Positions 45,755 through 54,601 of a stretch of DNA of 64,000 nt are shown here, one piece after another. Positions within the stretch are counted from its first letter, which is position 1, and every line of letters starts with the position of its first letter. The position numbers and the translations under genes are program-made. The stretch is taken from NCBI RefSeq assembly GCF_014109725.1, contig NZ_CP058554.1:2604001-2668000 (forward strand), written 5' to 3'. The notes beneath the pieces are model-generated. The model worked only from the letters and a program-made list of their open reading frames with translations. It did no database searches and was not told where the DNA came from. The stretch is from Comamonas piscis (GTDB lineage: Bacteria > Pseudomonadota > Gammaproteobacteria > Burkholderiales > Burkholderiaceae_C).

Positions 45755-47098
45755 TTATGGCAGCGGCAAAAGCGGCGCCGCAAACTCGCGTGCCACTATG
45801 CGGTTGCGTGTTGCCAGCTCGCGCATGGCCGCTGACGTGGGCGCGGCCCCTTGTGCTTGGCTGGCTGCCTCCCAGAACGCATCGGCCGCCGCTGCTGCCA
45901 GGCTCCAGACCCGGGGCACGGCGCCAATGGTGCTGACCTTGGGCTCAATCGGCACCAGCTCGGGGTCCATCCCACCGCCGATCGACGCATAGCGCATCGG
46001 CAAAATGTCATAAGCCGGTGCAATGCCCAGGTACTCGCCATCGTCGCCGATCAACAGCGAAATGTTCTCAAAATGCCGGTCGGTGTTGCCGATCAGCTCG
46101 CTGAAGGCGGCCATGATGTCAACATGCTCGGCATGCTGCTGGCTCAAGTATTCGGCATGCACGCAGCGCGCAGCAAACTCGGGCCAGGTATCGCGCGCAC
46201 CAAAGAACTCATCATCCACAGCGCCGGCCGAGAGCATGCCCAGCCGCCCTTGCTTGCCGATACGGTCAAAGCGCTGCACTTCCAAAAACACAAATTCGCC
46301 CCGGGCCAGCAGCTGAGTTTTGGCGGTGGGCACCCCCACGTCTGCGAGGCATGCCAGTGCCAAGTGCTCCAGCGGCAACAGCTCGGCCATGCGGCTGCCG
46401 GTGCGCGCGAACTTGACGATTACCGACCCGGTGTCTTCCGCAACCCAAAGAAACTTCGGTTGCTCGCCACCAGCGCTGGAGCCATAGGATTCATTCTTGA
46501 GCTGCTGCGCAAGGCCCACATAGATGTCCAACTTGTCCTGGCCCTGGGGCCGTGGCTGGCGCATCAGATCCATCTCCCGTTGCAAGGGAAGATCACCAAA
46601 TATCAAGTTGCCCGGCAGATTCAGGCCTTGGGTGAACAAGAAAGCAATGCGGTGGTCGTCGCTCCAGTCCTTCAGGCTGGCGGGGAAGGGTTGGTTGCGC
46701 GCCGCGGTTTGCGCGAGCTGGCGGCCCAAAAAGCCCGACGGCGCTGCAAACAACATATACGGCGGCAGGCCTTCGTACAGGCGAATGGCGCCAGCCTCTT
46801 GGCGCTCCAAGGTGCCGCCGCCCGCGAGAAACTCCAGGTCCGCATACGGGACGATATTGCCCGTCGACAAAAAGCGGTACACCCGTTGGCGTGCGTGCAG
46901 CCCCAGCGGCAGCTTGCGCAACAACGCGTACTGCGGTGCGCGCTGGCCCGGTTCGCGGAACATGGTAATGCGCGTGGATAGTTCGCGAATAGTTCGTGAG
47001 AGCGTGGGTTGGCTGATATCGAGCGCATCCAACAACTGCTGGCCAGAGCGAGAGCCACCCGATAGCGCACGTTCAATAGCTTGTTGGAGATCGTTCAT
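45755..47098 (-). CDS. yjjJ: HipA-family kinase with its own HTH (YjjJ-like toxin)
   Basis: The roughly 447-residue protein has an N-terminal winged helix (LDALDISQPTLSRTIREL) fused to a HipA-type kinase. Kinase motifs are SAGGEQPKFLWV (ATP-binding/activation segment), SVIVKFA (Lys), SELIGNTDRHFENISLL (catalytic Asp and Asn) and APAYDILPM (metal Asp). Escherichia coli YjjJ has the same layout and is described as a HipA-like toxin without a dedicated hipB. No hipB-like gene is next to it here. ATG 47098 is preferred to a TTG at 47119. Confidence 0.75.
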   Translation of the reverse strand: MNDLQQAIERALSGGSRSGQQLLDALDISQPTLSRTIRELSTRITMFREPGQRAPQYALLRKLPLGLHARQRVYRFLSTGNIVPYADLEFLAGGGTLERQEAGAIRLYEGLPPYMLFAAPSGFLGRQLAQTAARNQPFPASLKDWSDDHRIAFLFTQGLNLPGNLIFGDLPLQREMDLMRQPRPQGQDKLDIYVGLAQQLKNESYGSSAGGEQPKFLWVAEDTGSVIVKFARTGSRMAELLPLEHLALACLADVGVPTAKTQLLARGEFVFLEVQRFDRIGKQGRLGMLSAGAVDDEFFGARDTWPEFAARCVHAEYLSQQHAEHVDIMAAFSELIGNTDRHFENISLLIGDDGEYLGIAPAYDILPMRYASIGGGMDPELVPIEPKVSTIGAVPRVWSLAAAAADAFWEAASQAQGAAPTSAAMRELATRNRIVAREFAAPLLPLP

Positions 47099-47196
47099 AG
47101 GTTGGTGCAGGACAGTCAAAAATAAGCTGCTTTGAATAGCTTGTGAATTCTACATGAATAGATTAATGGGTGCTTTCTGTGACGCAAAAGCTGTAT

Positions 47197-48081
47197 TTAG
47201 CCAGCCACTGCCCCCTGTCCCAATCGCAACGTATTCACCAGCAAGTTGTACAGGCTGTCCACCGCCTTGGAGCGCCGCGATTCCTTGCTCCGGTACACGG
47301 CGACCTCCATCGGAGCCAAAGGGCCCAGCCCATGTTGGCTGCCCAGCACCTGCAGATGGGGCGGGGCGCTGCATTGGGTCAAGGCGGCAACGGCGAGCCC
47401 GCTCTCAACAGCGGCAATCTGCCCCGCCAGGCTGGAGCTGTTGTAGACCACGCGGTGCTGGCGCCCTTGCTGGGCCAGCGCATGCAGGGCGCCGCGCCGG
47501 GCCAGGCTGGCCTCTTCGTACACCGCAATCGGCAGCGGATTGCGCCGCCACAGCTCAAAATGCTCCGATCCCACCCAGACCATAGGCTCATGGAACAGCA
47601 GGCTGCCGCGCCTGGCGTGGTCGCGCGAGATAAGAGCCAGATCCAGCTCGCCCGCCGCCACGCGGGGAATCAGCGCGGTCGATTGCTCGCAGCTGAGGAC
47701 GATCTCCACGCCGCTGTGGCGGGGCGCAAAGCGCCTGAGCACGGGGGTGAGGTACTTGGCGGCATAGTCATCGGGAACACCCAGACGCACACTGCCTGTG
47801 AGCGCTTCGCCCTGCAGCGCAAACTGCGCCTCGCTGTGCAGATCGAGAATGCGCCGCGCATAGCTGAGCAGGCGCTGGCCCTCTGGCGTGATCTGCTGGC
47901 TGCGGCTGTCGCGCTCCAGCAGGCGGTGGCCGACGGCCGCTTCGAGCTTTTTGAGCTGCATGCTCACGGCGGACTGGGAGCGGTGCACCTCGCCTGCCGC
48001 GCCGGAGAGTGATCCTGTATCGACCACCGCGACAAAGCATTTGAGCCAATCCATCTGAAGGTCTTGCGAGGTTGCAGGCAT
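47197..48081 (-). CDS. LysR-family transcriptional regulator
   Basis: The roughly 294-residue protein has an N-terminal HTH (FVAVVDTGSLSGAAGEVHRSQ and AVSMQLKKLEAAVGHRLLER) and a substrate-binding domain. The ATG at 48081 is chosen because a frame start at 48111 is a TTG that would cover the candidate operator. It is divergent from an EamA-type permease and probably controls it. Confidence 0.85.
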   Translation of the reverse strand: MPATSQDLQMDWLKCFVAVVDTGSLSGAAGEVHRSQSAVSMQLKKLEAAVGHRLLERDSRSQQITPEGQRLLSYARRILDLHSEAQFALQGEALTGSVRLGVPDDYAAKYLTPVLRRFAPRHSGVEIVLSCEQSTALIPRVAAGELDLALISRDHARRGSLLFHEPMVWVGSEHFELWRRNPLPIAVYEEASLARRGALHALAQQGRQHRVVYNSSSLAGQIAAVESGLAVAALTQCSAPPHLQVLGSQHGLGPLAPMEVAVYRSKESRRSKAVDSLYNLLVNTLRLGQGAVAG

Positions 48082-48086
48082 AGGGT

Positions 48087-48099
48087 TTCGATATTCGAA
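48087..48099. promoter_or_regulatory. Candidate LysR operator (T-N11-A)
   Basis: TTCGATATTCGAA is a perfect palindrome of the T-N11-A type in the gap between the divergent LysR and permease genes. Confidence 0.5.
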
Positions 48100-48158
48100 T
48101 AGCTGATGCAAGAATTATGCGCTTTTCGATGTGTGGCCTGCGCAGCACACTGGCAGCC

Positions 48159-49178
48159 ATGAGCAGATACCCAGAACCAGCGCAAATGGCCGCTGCAAGC
48201 ATTGACCAATCCGCACAAACTGCATCCCGTACCCCGAGCGACGCCTTTGGGGGCGTGCTGCCCTTTGTGCTGGGCAGTGCGCTGCTGGGTAGCATTGGCA
48301 TTTTTGTGCACATGGCCCAGGCTGGGGCGTTGACGGCGACCTGGTTCCGCTGTGCCTTCGGGCTGCTGGGGCTGACGGCCTGGCTGCTGTGGCGTCGGCA
48401 ACTGCGCTTTCTTCGGTTGGGCCGCAGCACGGCGGTTTGGGTGTTGCTGGCCAGTGTCCTGATGGTCCTGGGCTGGGTGCTGTTCTTCGCGGCCATGGAG
48501 CGCATCTCTGCCGGGGTGGCCGTGGTGCTGTTCCATATGCAGCCGATGTGGGTGCTGCTGCTGGGCGCCCTGTGCCTGGGCGAGCATCCAGGCCGCCAAA
48601 GGGTGGCTGCCGTAGCAGTCGCCATGTTGGGCTTGGTGTTGGCCACGGGCATCTTGGAGCAGGCCGCATCGCAGCAGGGCACACAAGCGCAGTATTGGCT
48701 GGGCGTCGGTATGTGTTTGCTGGGCGCGTTTTTGACCGCCGCCGTCACCGTCATTGCAAGGCGCCTGCGCGCCATGCCCGCCGGCGTGCTGGCCTGGTGG
48801 CAATGTGCCGTTGGCTGCGCTGTGCTGTGGATGGCACCCGCCACACAAGGCTGGCCGGCCTGGGGCGCCGCCTGGGGCTGGTTGGCCGCCCTGGGCCTGG
48901 TGCATACCGCTACCGCCTATGCGCTTATCTACACCGGCATGGCCAGGCTCCCCACAGGGCGCATCGCGGTGCTGCAGTTTGTCTACCCTGCGATCGCCAT
49001 CCTGGTGGACTGGCAGTATTTTGGGCACCGGCTGGGGGCGTTGCAGATGGCGGGGGTGCTTGTGATGGGAGCCGCTATTTGGTATGCGGAGCGCCGTGGC
49101 TCTGGCGACAAAGCACCGACACGAGATAAGACCCTGAACAGCCCTCAACCCACCGCAAACATCCGCGCACAAAGATAG
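48159..49178 (+). CDS. EamA/DMT-family permease with altered C-terminus
   Basis: The roughly 339-residue membrane protein has ten hydrophobic helices in two EamA repeats (for example FGGVLPFVLGSALLGSIGIF at the start and RIAVLQFVYPAIAILVDW in the last repeat). It is probably an exporter of metabolites or amino acids. The start is uncertain: ATG 48159 (MSRYPEP) or 48117. The last dozen residues (SPQPTANIRAQR) are read antisense through a LysR gene remnant, so the original stop may have been lost. Confidence 0.75.
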   Translation: MSRYPEPAQMAAASIDQSAQTASRTPSDAFGGVLPFVLGSALLGSIGIFVHMAQAGALTATWFRCAFGLLGLTAWLLWRRQLRFLRLGRSTAVWVLLASVLMVLGWVLFFAAMERISAGVAVVLFHMQPMWVLLLGALCLGEHPGRQRVAAVAVAMLGLVLATGILEQAASQQGTQAQYWLGVGMCLLGAFLTAAVTVIARRLRAMPAGVLAWWQCAVGCAVLWMAPATQGWPAWGAAWGWLAALGLVHTATAYALIYTGMARLPTGRIAVLQFVYPAIAILVDWQYFGHRLGALQMAGVLVMGAAIWYAERRGSGDKAPTRDKTLNSPQPTANIRAQR

Positions 49179-49288
49179 TCCTGCAGCGCCCTGACCTTGG
49201 GCTGTGCATGCCGGCCCGCAGGCCACAAGTCGTGTAAACCCTCTTCGCGTTCCTTCAGCCCCGCCGTGGTGCACATCCGCCTGCCATT
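49145..49288 (-). pseudogene. 3' remnant of a LysR-family gene
   Basis: On the minus strand this stretch encodes a LysR tail (DLWPAGRHAQPKVRALQDYL, then CARMFAVG and stop). By eye about 90 of 109 bases match the 3' end of the intact LysR gene at 51614-51722, in the same orientation and without gaps. The rest of the gene is missing. It overlaps the 3' end of the permease gene. Confidence 0.75.
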
Positions 49289-49436
49289 ACTTGTTTGGCG
49301 AAAGGCCCGTCAGGATCGAACGGTGGTGCTGTTTATTTCTCAATTCGCCCGCTGATTGAATGTAAGTAGATGAAAATAGCTGACGACATATGTGCGAAAA
49401 GTACGAAACATTTCATGGATTAGCTGGAGGTAAGGG

Positions 49437-51365
49437 ATGGTTAGGCGAACTTGGTTGATTGCGACGTTGCTGTCTATTTGTACAGCGCTGGCCGGTTGTG
49501 GCGGCGGTGGAGGTGGCTCAGACGAGCCCGCACCAAACCCTGGTACCAGTCCCTCCCCAGGCGCAGATCCTTCTCCTGGGACGGGGGGCGTCCCTGACGG
49601 CAATGCAGCCTCCTGGCTCCAGATCAGCCCTGCATCCATCTCGCAGACGGTGAAAGAGCGGAGCTTTATCGCACCCTTCAAGATCATCGGAAAATCAAAC
49701 AAGGCTATTGATAAAGCTGCGTATTTCGCGTTCATTGACGTTGGTGGGGTATTTGATACCAGCACTGCATTTATAGAGAGAATGAACGATTCAAGCTATG
49801 AGCTAAATATTTCAATATTGAAAAGTGTGAAGCCTGGCAAGTACCGCGGATCTCTGAAGGTGCAGGTATGTAACGATGATCCCAAAGTTTGCAATAAGCC
49901 TTATTTCAAATCCCATTGGACGGTTCCATACGATATTGAAGTAAAGCCTTGGGCAGAGGTCCGCTCGGAGCATAAATTACTGGTATCTACCACTGGCGTT
50001 GCGCTGACGGATATGCCCAGGTACTCGAGGCTGACAAGGGCTGTACGGATCTCAGATAACCTTGGGAAAGCCAGTGGCTGGCAGGCAAAGTCCAATGAAT
50101 CGTGGCTCGAAGTGACGCCGGCTGGTGTTGCGGGGGATGATTTGCATATAAAGGCAGATCCCACCTCGTTGGCCTTGAATACAATGAATTATGCGACCAT
50201 CACTATAACGTCGCCGGATGAGTCCATTAAATCTGCTGAGTCGGTAATTGTGGCTGTCTGGAAGAGTGATGGAGACCTTCTTCAAGTGGTAAGCAGTCCT
50301 GCCAGAGCGGTTGTGTATCAAAACCTGTTGGCAGATCCAATTAAACCTCTGGTATACGCCAATGGAGGCGGAGAGGGTATAGATATTGTTCATGTCTACA
50401 CGGGCAAGGTGGTCGGTGGCTTGTCTGCACCGGGTTCGTCGTTGAGCAAGATGCTGGCCTCTCCTGATGGACGATATTTGTATGCCTTGGACGCTGCTGA
50501 AAATAAAATCAAAGTATTTGACTTGGGTACTGCGCAATTGATCAACGTCTGGGCTCTGGATGCTGCAACGTTTGATGTGTCGAAGTACGACATGATCTAT
50601 ATCAGGCCCAATGGCGTAGGCTTGGTCGTAGTCACGAATGGCCAAGTTTTTCGCGCGTCTGACGGCAAGTCATTGACCAGCATTTTTGCGACAGCTCCAG
50701 CTGGTATGCAAATCGATACCTTCGCGGATTCAGATCTCAAATTGAGTCACCTGGCTGCCTCACCCGATGGGGGCAGAATCTATGCAACGGGGTCAGGTCA
50801 GCGGACACCATTTTATTTGGATCTTGACTATAGCGAAGTGAATGCAGGTACATTGTCCTTCACTCGGCCGGTTGCCTCCAGTGTCAGTGATGGAGGGGGC
50901 GGAGGGATGCTGGCTGCGGCTGGGGGAATTGCTACTTCGCGGGACGGCGAGCAATTGATGACCGTAAGCTATGGAGAGGATATTGCCCTTTGGGAGAAAG
51001 ATAGCCTTGCGCGAGTAGGGACCTTGACCCATGGATTAACGCTGGCCCCAGAAACGCTGGTGATGGCAAACGACGGGAAAATGGTAGTAGGCAGCACTGA
51101 TCCACGCGGAATGCAGTACTATATAGTAGGCATAAATGGTTATGTATTTAGTACCTTTTCAACCTATATTCAACCTAGGAGTACCGGCTTTAAGAATCCC
51201 ACTTATGCTTGGGTGCCAGGATTGGTAATTTCTTCGGATAGTGGAATGGTTGTGCAGCGTGGCTATACTTATGATCGAGAAATTGCGTCTTGGGATGGGT
51301 ATCCTGCGGGTCCAGAGTACCGTCTGACATTTACACCAATGATCGGTTGGCAAAGTAATGACTGA
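49437..51365 (+). CDS. Surface lipoprotein with Ig-like (BACON-type) segments and a beta-propeller
   Basis: The 642-residue protein starts with a lipoprotein signal (STALAGC-type lipobox, read as TALAGCGGGG). A Gly run and a Pro/Ser linker follow, then two beta-rich segments (WLQISPASISQTVKERSF and WLEVTPAGVAGDDLHI) that resemble BACON or bacterial Ig-like domains. From residue 290 propeller-like repeats appear (MLASPDGRYLYALDAAENKI, LAASPDGGRIYATG). It is probably an outer-membrane-anchored binding protein of unknown ligand. GGAGG lies six bases before the ATG. Base composition is clearly less GC-rich than neighbours and codon use differs, suggesting transfer. Confidence 0.75.
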   Translation: MVRRTWLIATLLSICTALAGCGGGGGGSDEPAPNPGTSPSPGADPSPGTGGVPDGNAASWLQISPASISQTVKERSFIAPFKIIGKSNKAIDKAAYFAFIDVGGVFDTSTAFIERMNDSSYELNISILKSVKPGKYRGSLKVQVCNDDPKVCNKPYFKSHWTVPYDIEVKPWAEVRSEHKLLVSTTGVALTDMPRYSRLTRAVRISDNLGKASGWQAKSNESWLEVTPAGVAGDDLHIKADPTSLALNTMNYATITITSPDESIKSAESVIVAVWKSDGDLLQVVSSPARAVVYQNLLADPIKPLVYANGGGEGIDIVHVYTGKVVGGLSAPGSSLSKMLASPDGRYLYALDAAENKIKVFDLGTAQLINVWALDAATFDVSKYDMIYIRPNGVGLVVVTNGQVFRASDGKSLTSIFATAPAGMQIDTFADSDLKLSHLAASPDGGRIYATGSGQRTPFYLDLDYSEVNAGTLSFTRPVASSVSDGGGGGMLAAAGGIATSRDGEQLMTVSYGEDIALWEKDSLARVGTLTHGLTLAPETLVMANDGKMVVGSTDPRGMQYYIVGINGYVFSTFSTYIQPRSTGFKNPTYAWVPGLVISSDSGMVVQRGYTYDREIASWDGYPAGPEYRLTFTPMIGWQSND

Positions 51366-51424
51366 TTGATCTCTATTGGGACGGGTTGAATCTGTCTTAA
51401 TAGTGAATTGCTTGGTGATGTGTT

Positions 51425-51480
51425 AAAAATCCCGAGGGGGGTTTCATTTTGAATTGAAACACCTTCGGGATTTTTTTTTT
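51425..51480 (+). terminator. Strong terminator after the lipoprotein gene
   Basis: A long hairpin (AAAATCCCGA with GTTTCA on the left, TGAAAC with TTCGGGATTT on the right, small internal bulge) is followed by about ten T residues. Confidence 0.9.
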
Positions 51481-51605
51481 GTTTGAGAATTTGATCCAGG
51501 TGGTTGAATATATCGCTGTATTTACTTCGTGCGAACTCTTTCACCTTCTCAACTTGCTGCCTAAGCAGGCAATCAGACAGACAGTATTAAAATCCTGAAT
51601 ACTTC

Positions 51606-52496
51606 TCAAGCCGCAGCAAACATCCGCGCACAAAGATAATCCACCAGCGCCCTGACCTTGGGCGCCGCATGCCGGCCTGCAGGCCACAGGATGTGGAACA
51701 CCCCTTTGCGCTCCGCCAGCCCGGGCATGACCTGCACCAGCCGGCCATCGGCCAGCGCATCGCCAATGGCAAAGTCGGGCAGGCAGGCAATGCCGCGCCC
51801 CTGCAGGGCAAAGCAGGCGCGGGTTTCGATGTTGTTGCAGACCATGGATACCGGCAAGCTGATGGGCTCGCCATCGTCTGCGGTCGGAAGCGGCCAGGCC
51901 TCCAGCTTGCCGCTGTGAGGCCAGCGAAAATGCATGCAACGGTGCGATAGCAGGTCTTGCACCTTGTGGGGTGTGCCTTGGGCGGCCAGGTACTCCGGCG
52001 ATGCCACCAGCAGCATTTTGAAATGGCCGAGCTTGCGGGCGACCAAGCCGGAATCAGCAGGCTCGCCGGTGCGCACCACGGCATCAAAGCCTTCTTCCAC
52101 CACGTCCACCAGGCGGTCAGAAAAATCCAGGTCCAGCTGGATATCCGGATAGTCGCGCATAAAGTCAGCCAGCACCGGCAGCACCAAGGTACTCACCAAG
52201 GGCAGGCTCACCCGCAGACGCCCCCGGGGTGCCGACGAAGCCTGCGACAGCTCTGTCTGCGCCGCCTCAATCTCCGCCAGAATGCGCCTGCTGCGTTCCA
52301 GCAGCAGCAGGCCTTCAGCCGTGGGTGTAATGCTGCGGGTGCTGCGGTGGAAAAGGCGCACGCCCAGCTTCTCTTCGAGCCGAGCCACGCTCTTGCCCAC
52401 GGCTGATGATGAAATGCCCAGCAGCCGGCCCGCCGCCGTAAAGCTGCGGGCCTCTGCGACCTGCACGAACACCGTAAATGCGTTGAGGCTATCCAT
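51606..52496 (-). CDS. LysR-family transcriptional regulator
   Basis: The 296-residue protein has a clean LysR HTH (FVQVAEARSFTAAGRLLGIS, then SAVGKSVARLEEKLGVRLFH) and a full effector domain of the group that includes AaeR/DmlR-like proteins. It is divergent from a decayed serine-hydrolase gene across 145 bases and may once have controlled it. Its 3' end is duplicated as a remnant at 49145-49288. Confidence 0.88.
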   Translation of the reverse strand: MDSLNAFTVFVQVAEARSFTAAGRLLGISSSAVGKSVARLEEKLGVRLFHRSTRSITPTAEGLLLLERSRRILAEIEAAQTELSQASSAPRGRLRVSLPLVSTLVLPVLADFMRDYPDIQLDLDFSDRLVDVVEEGFDAVVRTGEPADSGLVARKLGHFKMLLVASPEYLAAQGTPHKVQDLLSHRCMHFRWPHSGKLEAWPLPTADDGEPISLPVSMVCNNIETRACFALQGRGIACLPDFAIGDALADGRLVQVMPGLAERKGVFHILWPAGRHAAPKVRALVDYLCARMFAAA

Positions 52497-52641
52497 GCGT
52501 TGTCACCTGCGTTTCTGGGCCTAGCTTGCTGCTGTTGATTGCGGACATCGCAGTCCTGAAAGTGCGGAACTCTATCCTAGTTTTTCTTGTATCGCCGACT
52601 ACCTAAGCTGATGCCTGTGTTCCAACCGAGGTAGCGATGCT

Positions 52642-53250
52642 ATGGATTTTTCAGTTTCAGACATGCACCACAGTGAGGTGCAGCAGGGCGCTTATGACAG
52701 GGCAGCGCCGTGGGCGCCTGTCGCCCAGGTATTGAATGCAGCCCTGGCCGAGCAGCGCCTGGTGGGTGCGGTGGTGCTTGTCTACCAGGATGGCCAGGCA
52801 CTGTGCCGCATGGCTGCAGGCTGGGCAGACCGCGAGGCCCGCATAGCAATGGCCGAGGACACGGTGTTTCGCTGGGCCTCCGTCAGCAAGCCTGTCGTCA
52901 GCGCTGCGGTGATGCGGTTGGTAGCCGATGGACGCGAAGCGCGCATCAGCGTGCGGCAGTTGCTGAGCCACACCGCCGGTCTGGGCTACCGATTTTTTGA
53001 GGCACACGACCAAGGGTCCTATGCCCAAGCCGGTGTATCCGACGGCATGGATGCCAGTGGCATCGATCTGCATAACAACCTGTGCCGCATCGCCAAGGTG
53101 CCGCTGTTGTACGAGCCGGGCACCAGCTGGGGCTACTCCTTGGCCGTGGATGTGCTGGGTGGCGCGGTCCATCACCGGAATGTCACACGCGGACGGCAAC
53201 AAACCTTAGTCATGGGAATACACCATCGGCACGAAGACCACACCATGTAA
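52642..53250 (+). pseudogene. Truncated serine hydrolase / class C beta-lactamase-like gene
   Basis: The frame codes for a beta-lactamase-fold serine hydrolase with the SxxK motif in WASVSKPVVS, RQLLSHTAGLGYRF and the YSL motif in WGYSLAVDVLGG. Family members run to about 380-430 residues; this stops matching near residue 175. After that the frame reads antisense into a GNAT gene. There also appears to be an internal loss of about 25 residues between VMRLVADG and ISVRQLL, where relatives have the longer VxGxxxLDDPVxxxLPEF segment. It is therefore probably non-functional. Confidence 0.7.
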
Positions 53251-53658
53251 CTGCTGTGGGCCAGCCTTGGCAACAAAGCCAAGGCGTTCATAGACGGGGA
53301 CTGCATAAAGGGATGCGTTGACGGTGAAGGTGGAATGCTTGGACCGAAGCCGGGCATGCTGCCAAAGTGCGCGAGCGATACCCCGGCCCTGGGCGTCCGC
53401 CCTCACAAACAGATGGTAGACATGTGATCCGTCGCGGAATGCCACAACGCCACATAATCCCTCAGCGTCCTCCGCGACGTAATGCTTGAATTGCGAGGAG
53501 CCGATCCGCTCAGCGTAGGCGGAAGCAGTGAGTCCAGCCACGAAAGACCGGGACTCCGCAGCAGCCGGATCAGCGAGGAAGTAATGCGCCAAGCCGGTGA
53601 CAAGGTGGCTGGCCGCTTCTGCATCGGATGCTGTTGCTTGACGAATGGCGAAGTTCAT
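53206..53658 (-). CDS. GNAT-family N-acetyltransferase
   Basis: The 150-residue protein has the acetyl-CoA-binding motif VRADAQGRGIARALWQHA and the motif-B tail YAVPVYERLGFV. It begins MNFAIRQATASDAEAASHLV, a common GNAT start. The substrate is unknown. Its 3' end meets the broken serine hydrolase, so a deletion may have joined them. Confidence 0.85.
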   Translation of the reverse strand: MNFAIRQATASDAEAASHLVTGLAHYFLADPAAAESRSFVAGLTASAYAERIGSSQFKHYVAEDAEGLCGVVAFRDGSHVYHLFVRADAQGRGIARALWQHARLRSKHSTFTVNASLYAVPVYERLGFVAKAGPQQLHGVVFVPMVYSHD

Positions 53659-54083
53659 AGATACTTGGGATCGCAGGGGCTGAGATATTGGCTCTGAAGG
53701 CTGCGCCCGAGTGCGTTTGGCAATCTAGGGACCCTCTGCAAAACTCCCTGCCGTGGTCTGAACGCGGGCTCGGGCGATCCGCTGCGTTGTCTTCCTTGTC
53801 AATAGCTACGGCTATTGACTGCAGAAGACGCCTTGCGGCTCATCCCGATCCGCGTCCATCCCGCTTGGCGAGGGTTTTGCAGAGCATCCCTAGGCAATGG
53901 CAGATGGTCATGCTGCCTGGCTGCACATCTGCTTCGAATTGAATGGCGTTGCATAGGCATGGGCCTTCTACTTTCATGCTCATTCTTTCCAAGAATACGC
54001 CGTCAGCATGGCATGGGTAGTTCGGTCAGGAATGGGCATGACGCAGCGTTTGCAGTCGAACCCTTTACCTCAGGTTCAGCAGG
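53659..54083. other. Gene-free stretch with a fold-back element
   Basis: Bases 53726-53892 form a fold-back element listed separately. The remainder, 53893-54083, has short protein-like frames but none with a supported start, and looks like decayed sequence. Confidence 0.5.
53726..53892. mobile_element. 167-bp fold-back / MITE-like element
   Basis: TAGGGACCCTCTGCAAAAC (53726-53744) and GTTTTGCAGAGCATCCCTA (53874-53892) are inverted repeats matching at 17 of 19 positions. The centre is a perfect hairpin GTCAATAGC-TACG-GCTATTGAC, and the sequence between is also loosely self-complementary. GGCAAT lies close outside both ends. This looks like two insertion-sequence ends joined with the transposase lost; the family is not identified. 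Confidence 0.55.
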
Positions 54084-54380
54084 TCAGAGGTCCACAATCA
54101 CCAAACACCCATGGCTTCCCGCTAATACAGCATGAGGAACGCCTGCTTCGGCAATGTACATCTGGCTAGCTTCCACGCACAAGGCCTGGCCGGCGATTTC
54201 CAGCATCATCTGTCCACTCACGACCAGCAATGCCTCGTCGTAGTCATGCACTTCCTCGCCATACGGCATCTGGTCCATCCGCAGCAGTTTGATATTGGCC
54301 GATCCCACGGAGCCAAGCACGGTGGAGTTCCACGCAGCAGGCAGACCATTGGCGATGGCGTGGAGGTCAAATAAAGACAT
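54084..54380 (-). CDS. Small cupin-domain protein
   Basis: The 98-residue single-domain cupin has motif 1 GEEVHDYDEALLVVSGQMML (one His and acidic ligands) and a second motif near EAGVPHAVLAG. Such proteins bind a metal and may be enzymes or sensors. The function is unknown. It lies alone between the fold-back element and mntH. Confidence 0.7.
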   Translation of the reverse strand: MSLFDLHAIANGLPAAWNSTVLGSVGSANIKLLRMDQMPYGEEVHDYDEALLVVSGQMMLEIAGQALCVEASQMYIAEAGVPHAVLAGSHGCLVIVDL

Positions 54381-54601
54381 GCTTTTCTACTTCACAGTTT
54401 GGATCGCTCAGCGGTGCGCACCTCAGCACACTGCAGGCGCGACGGACGATCCACCGGCATGAACTGTAGCTGAATGCCTGCATCTTGTCGTACAGGCTTT
54501 CACGTCGGTAGCAGCCTATGAGCAGCTGACAGCAGCGGCAGATTCGGCCTGCGCTGTCTCTCGCCCTCGCATCTAAACCTGCACACCAGGTGCGGTGCCA
54601 C

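Noticed and set aside
47170..48012. Plus-strand frame opposite the LysR gene
   Set aside because: The LysR HTH and effector domain on the other strand explain the open frame.
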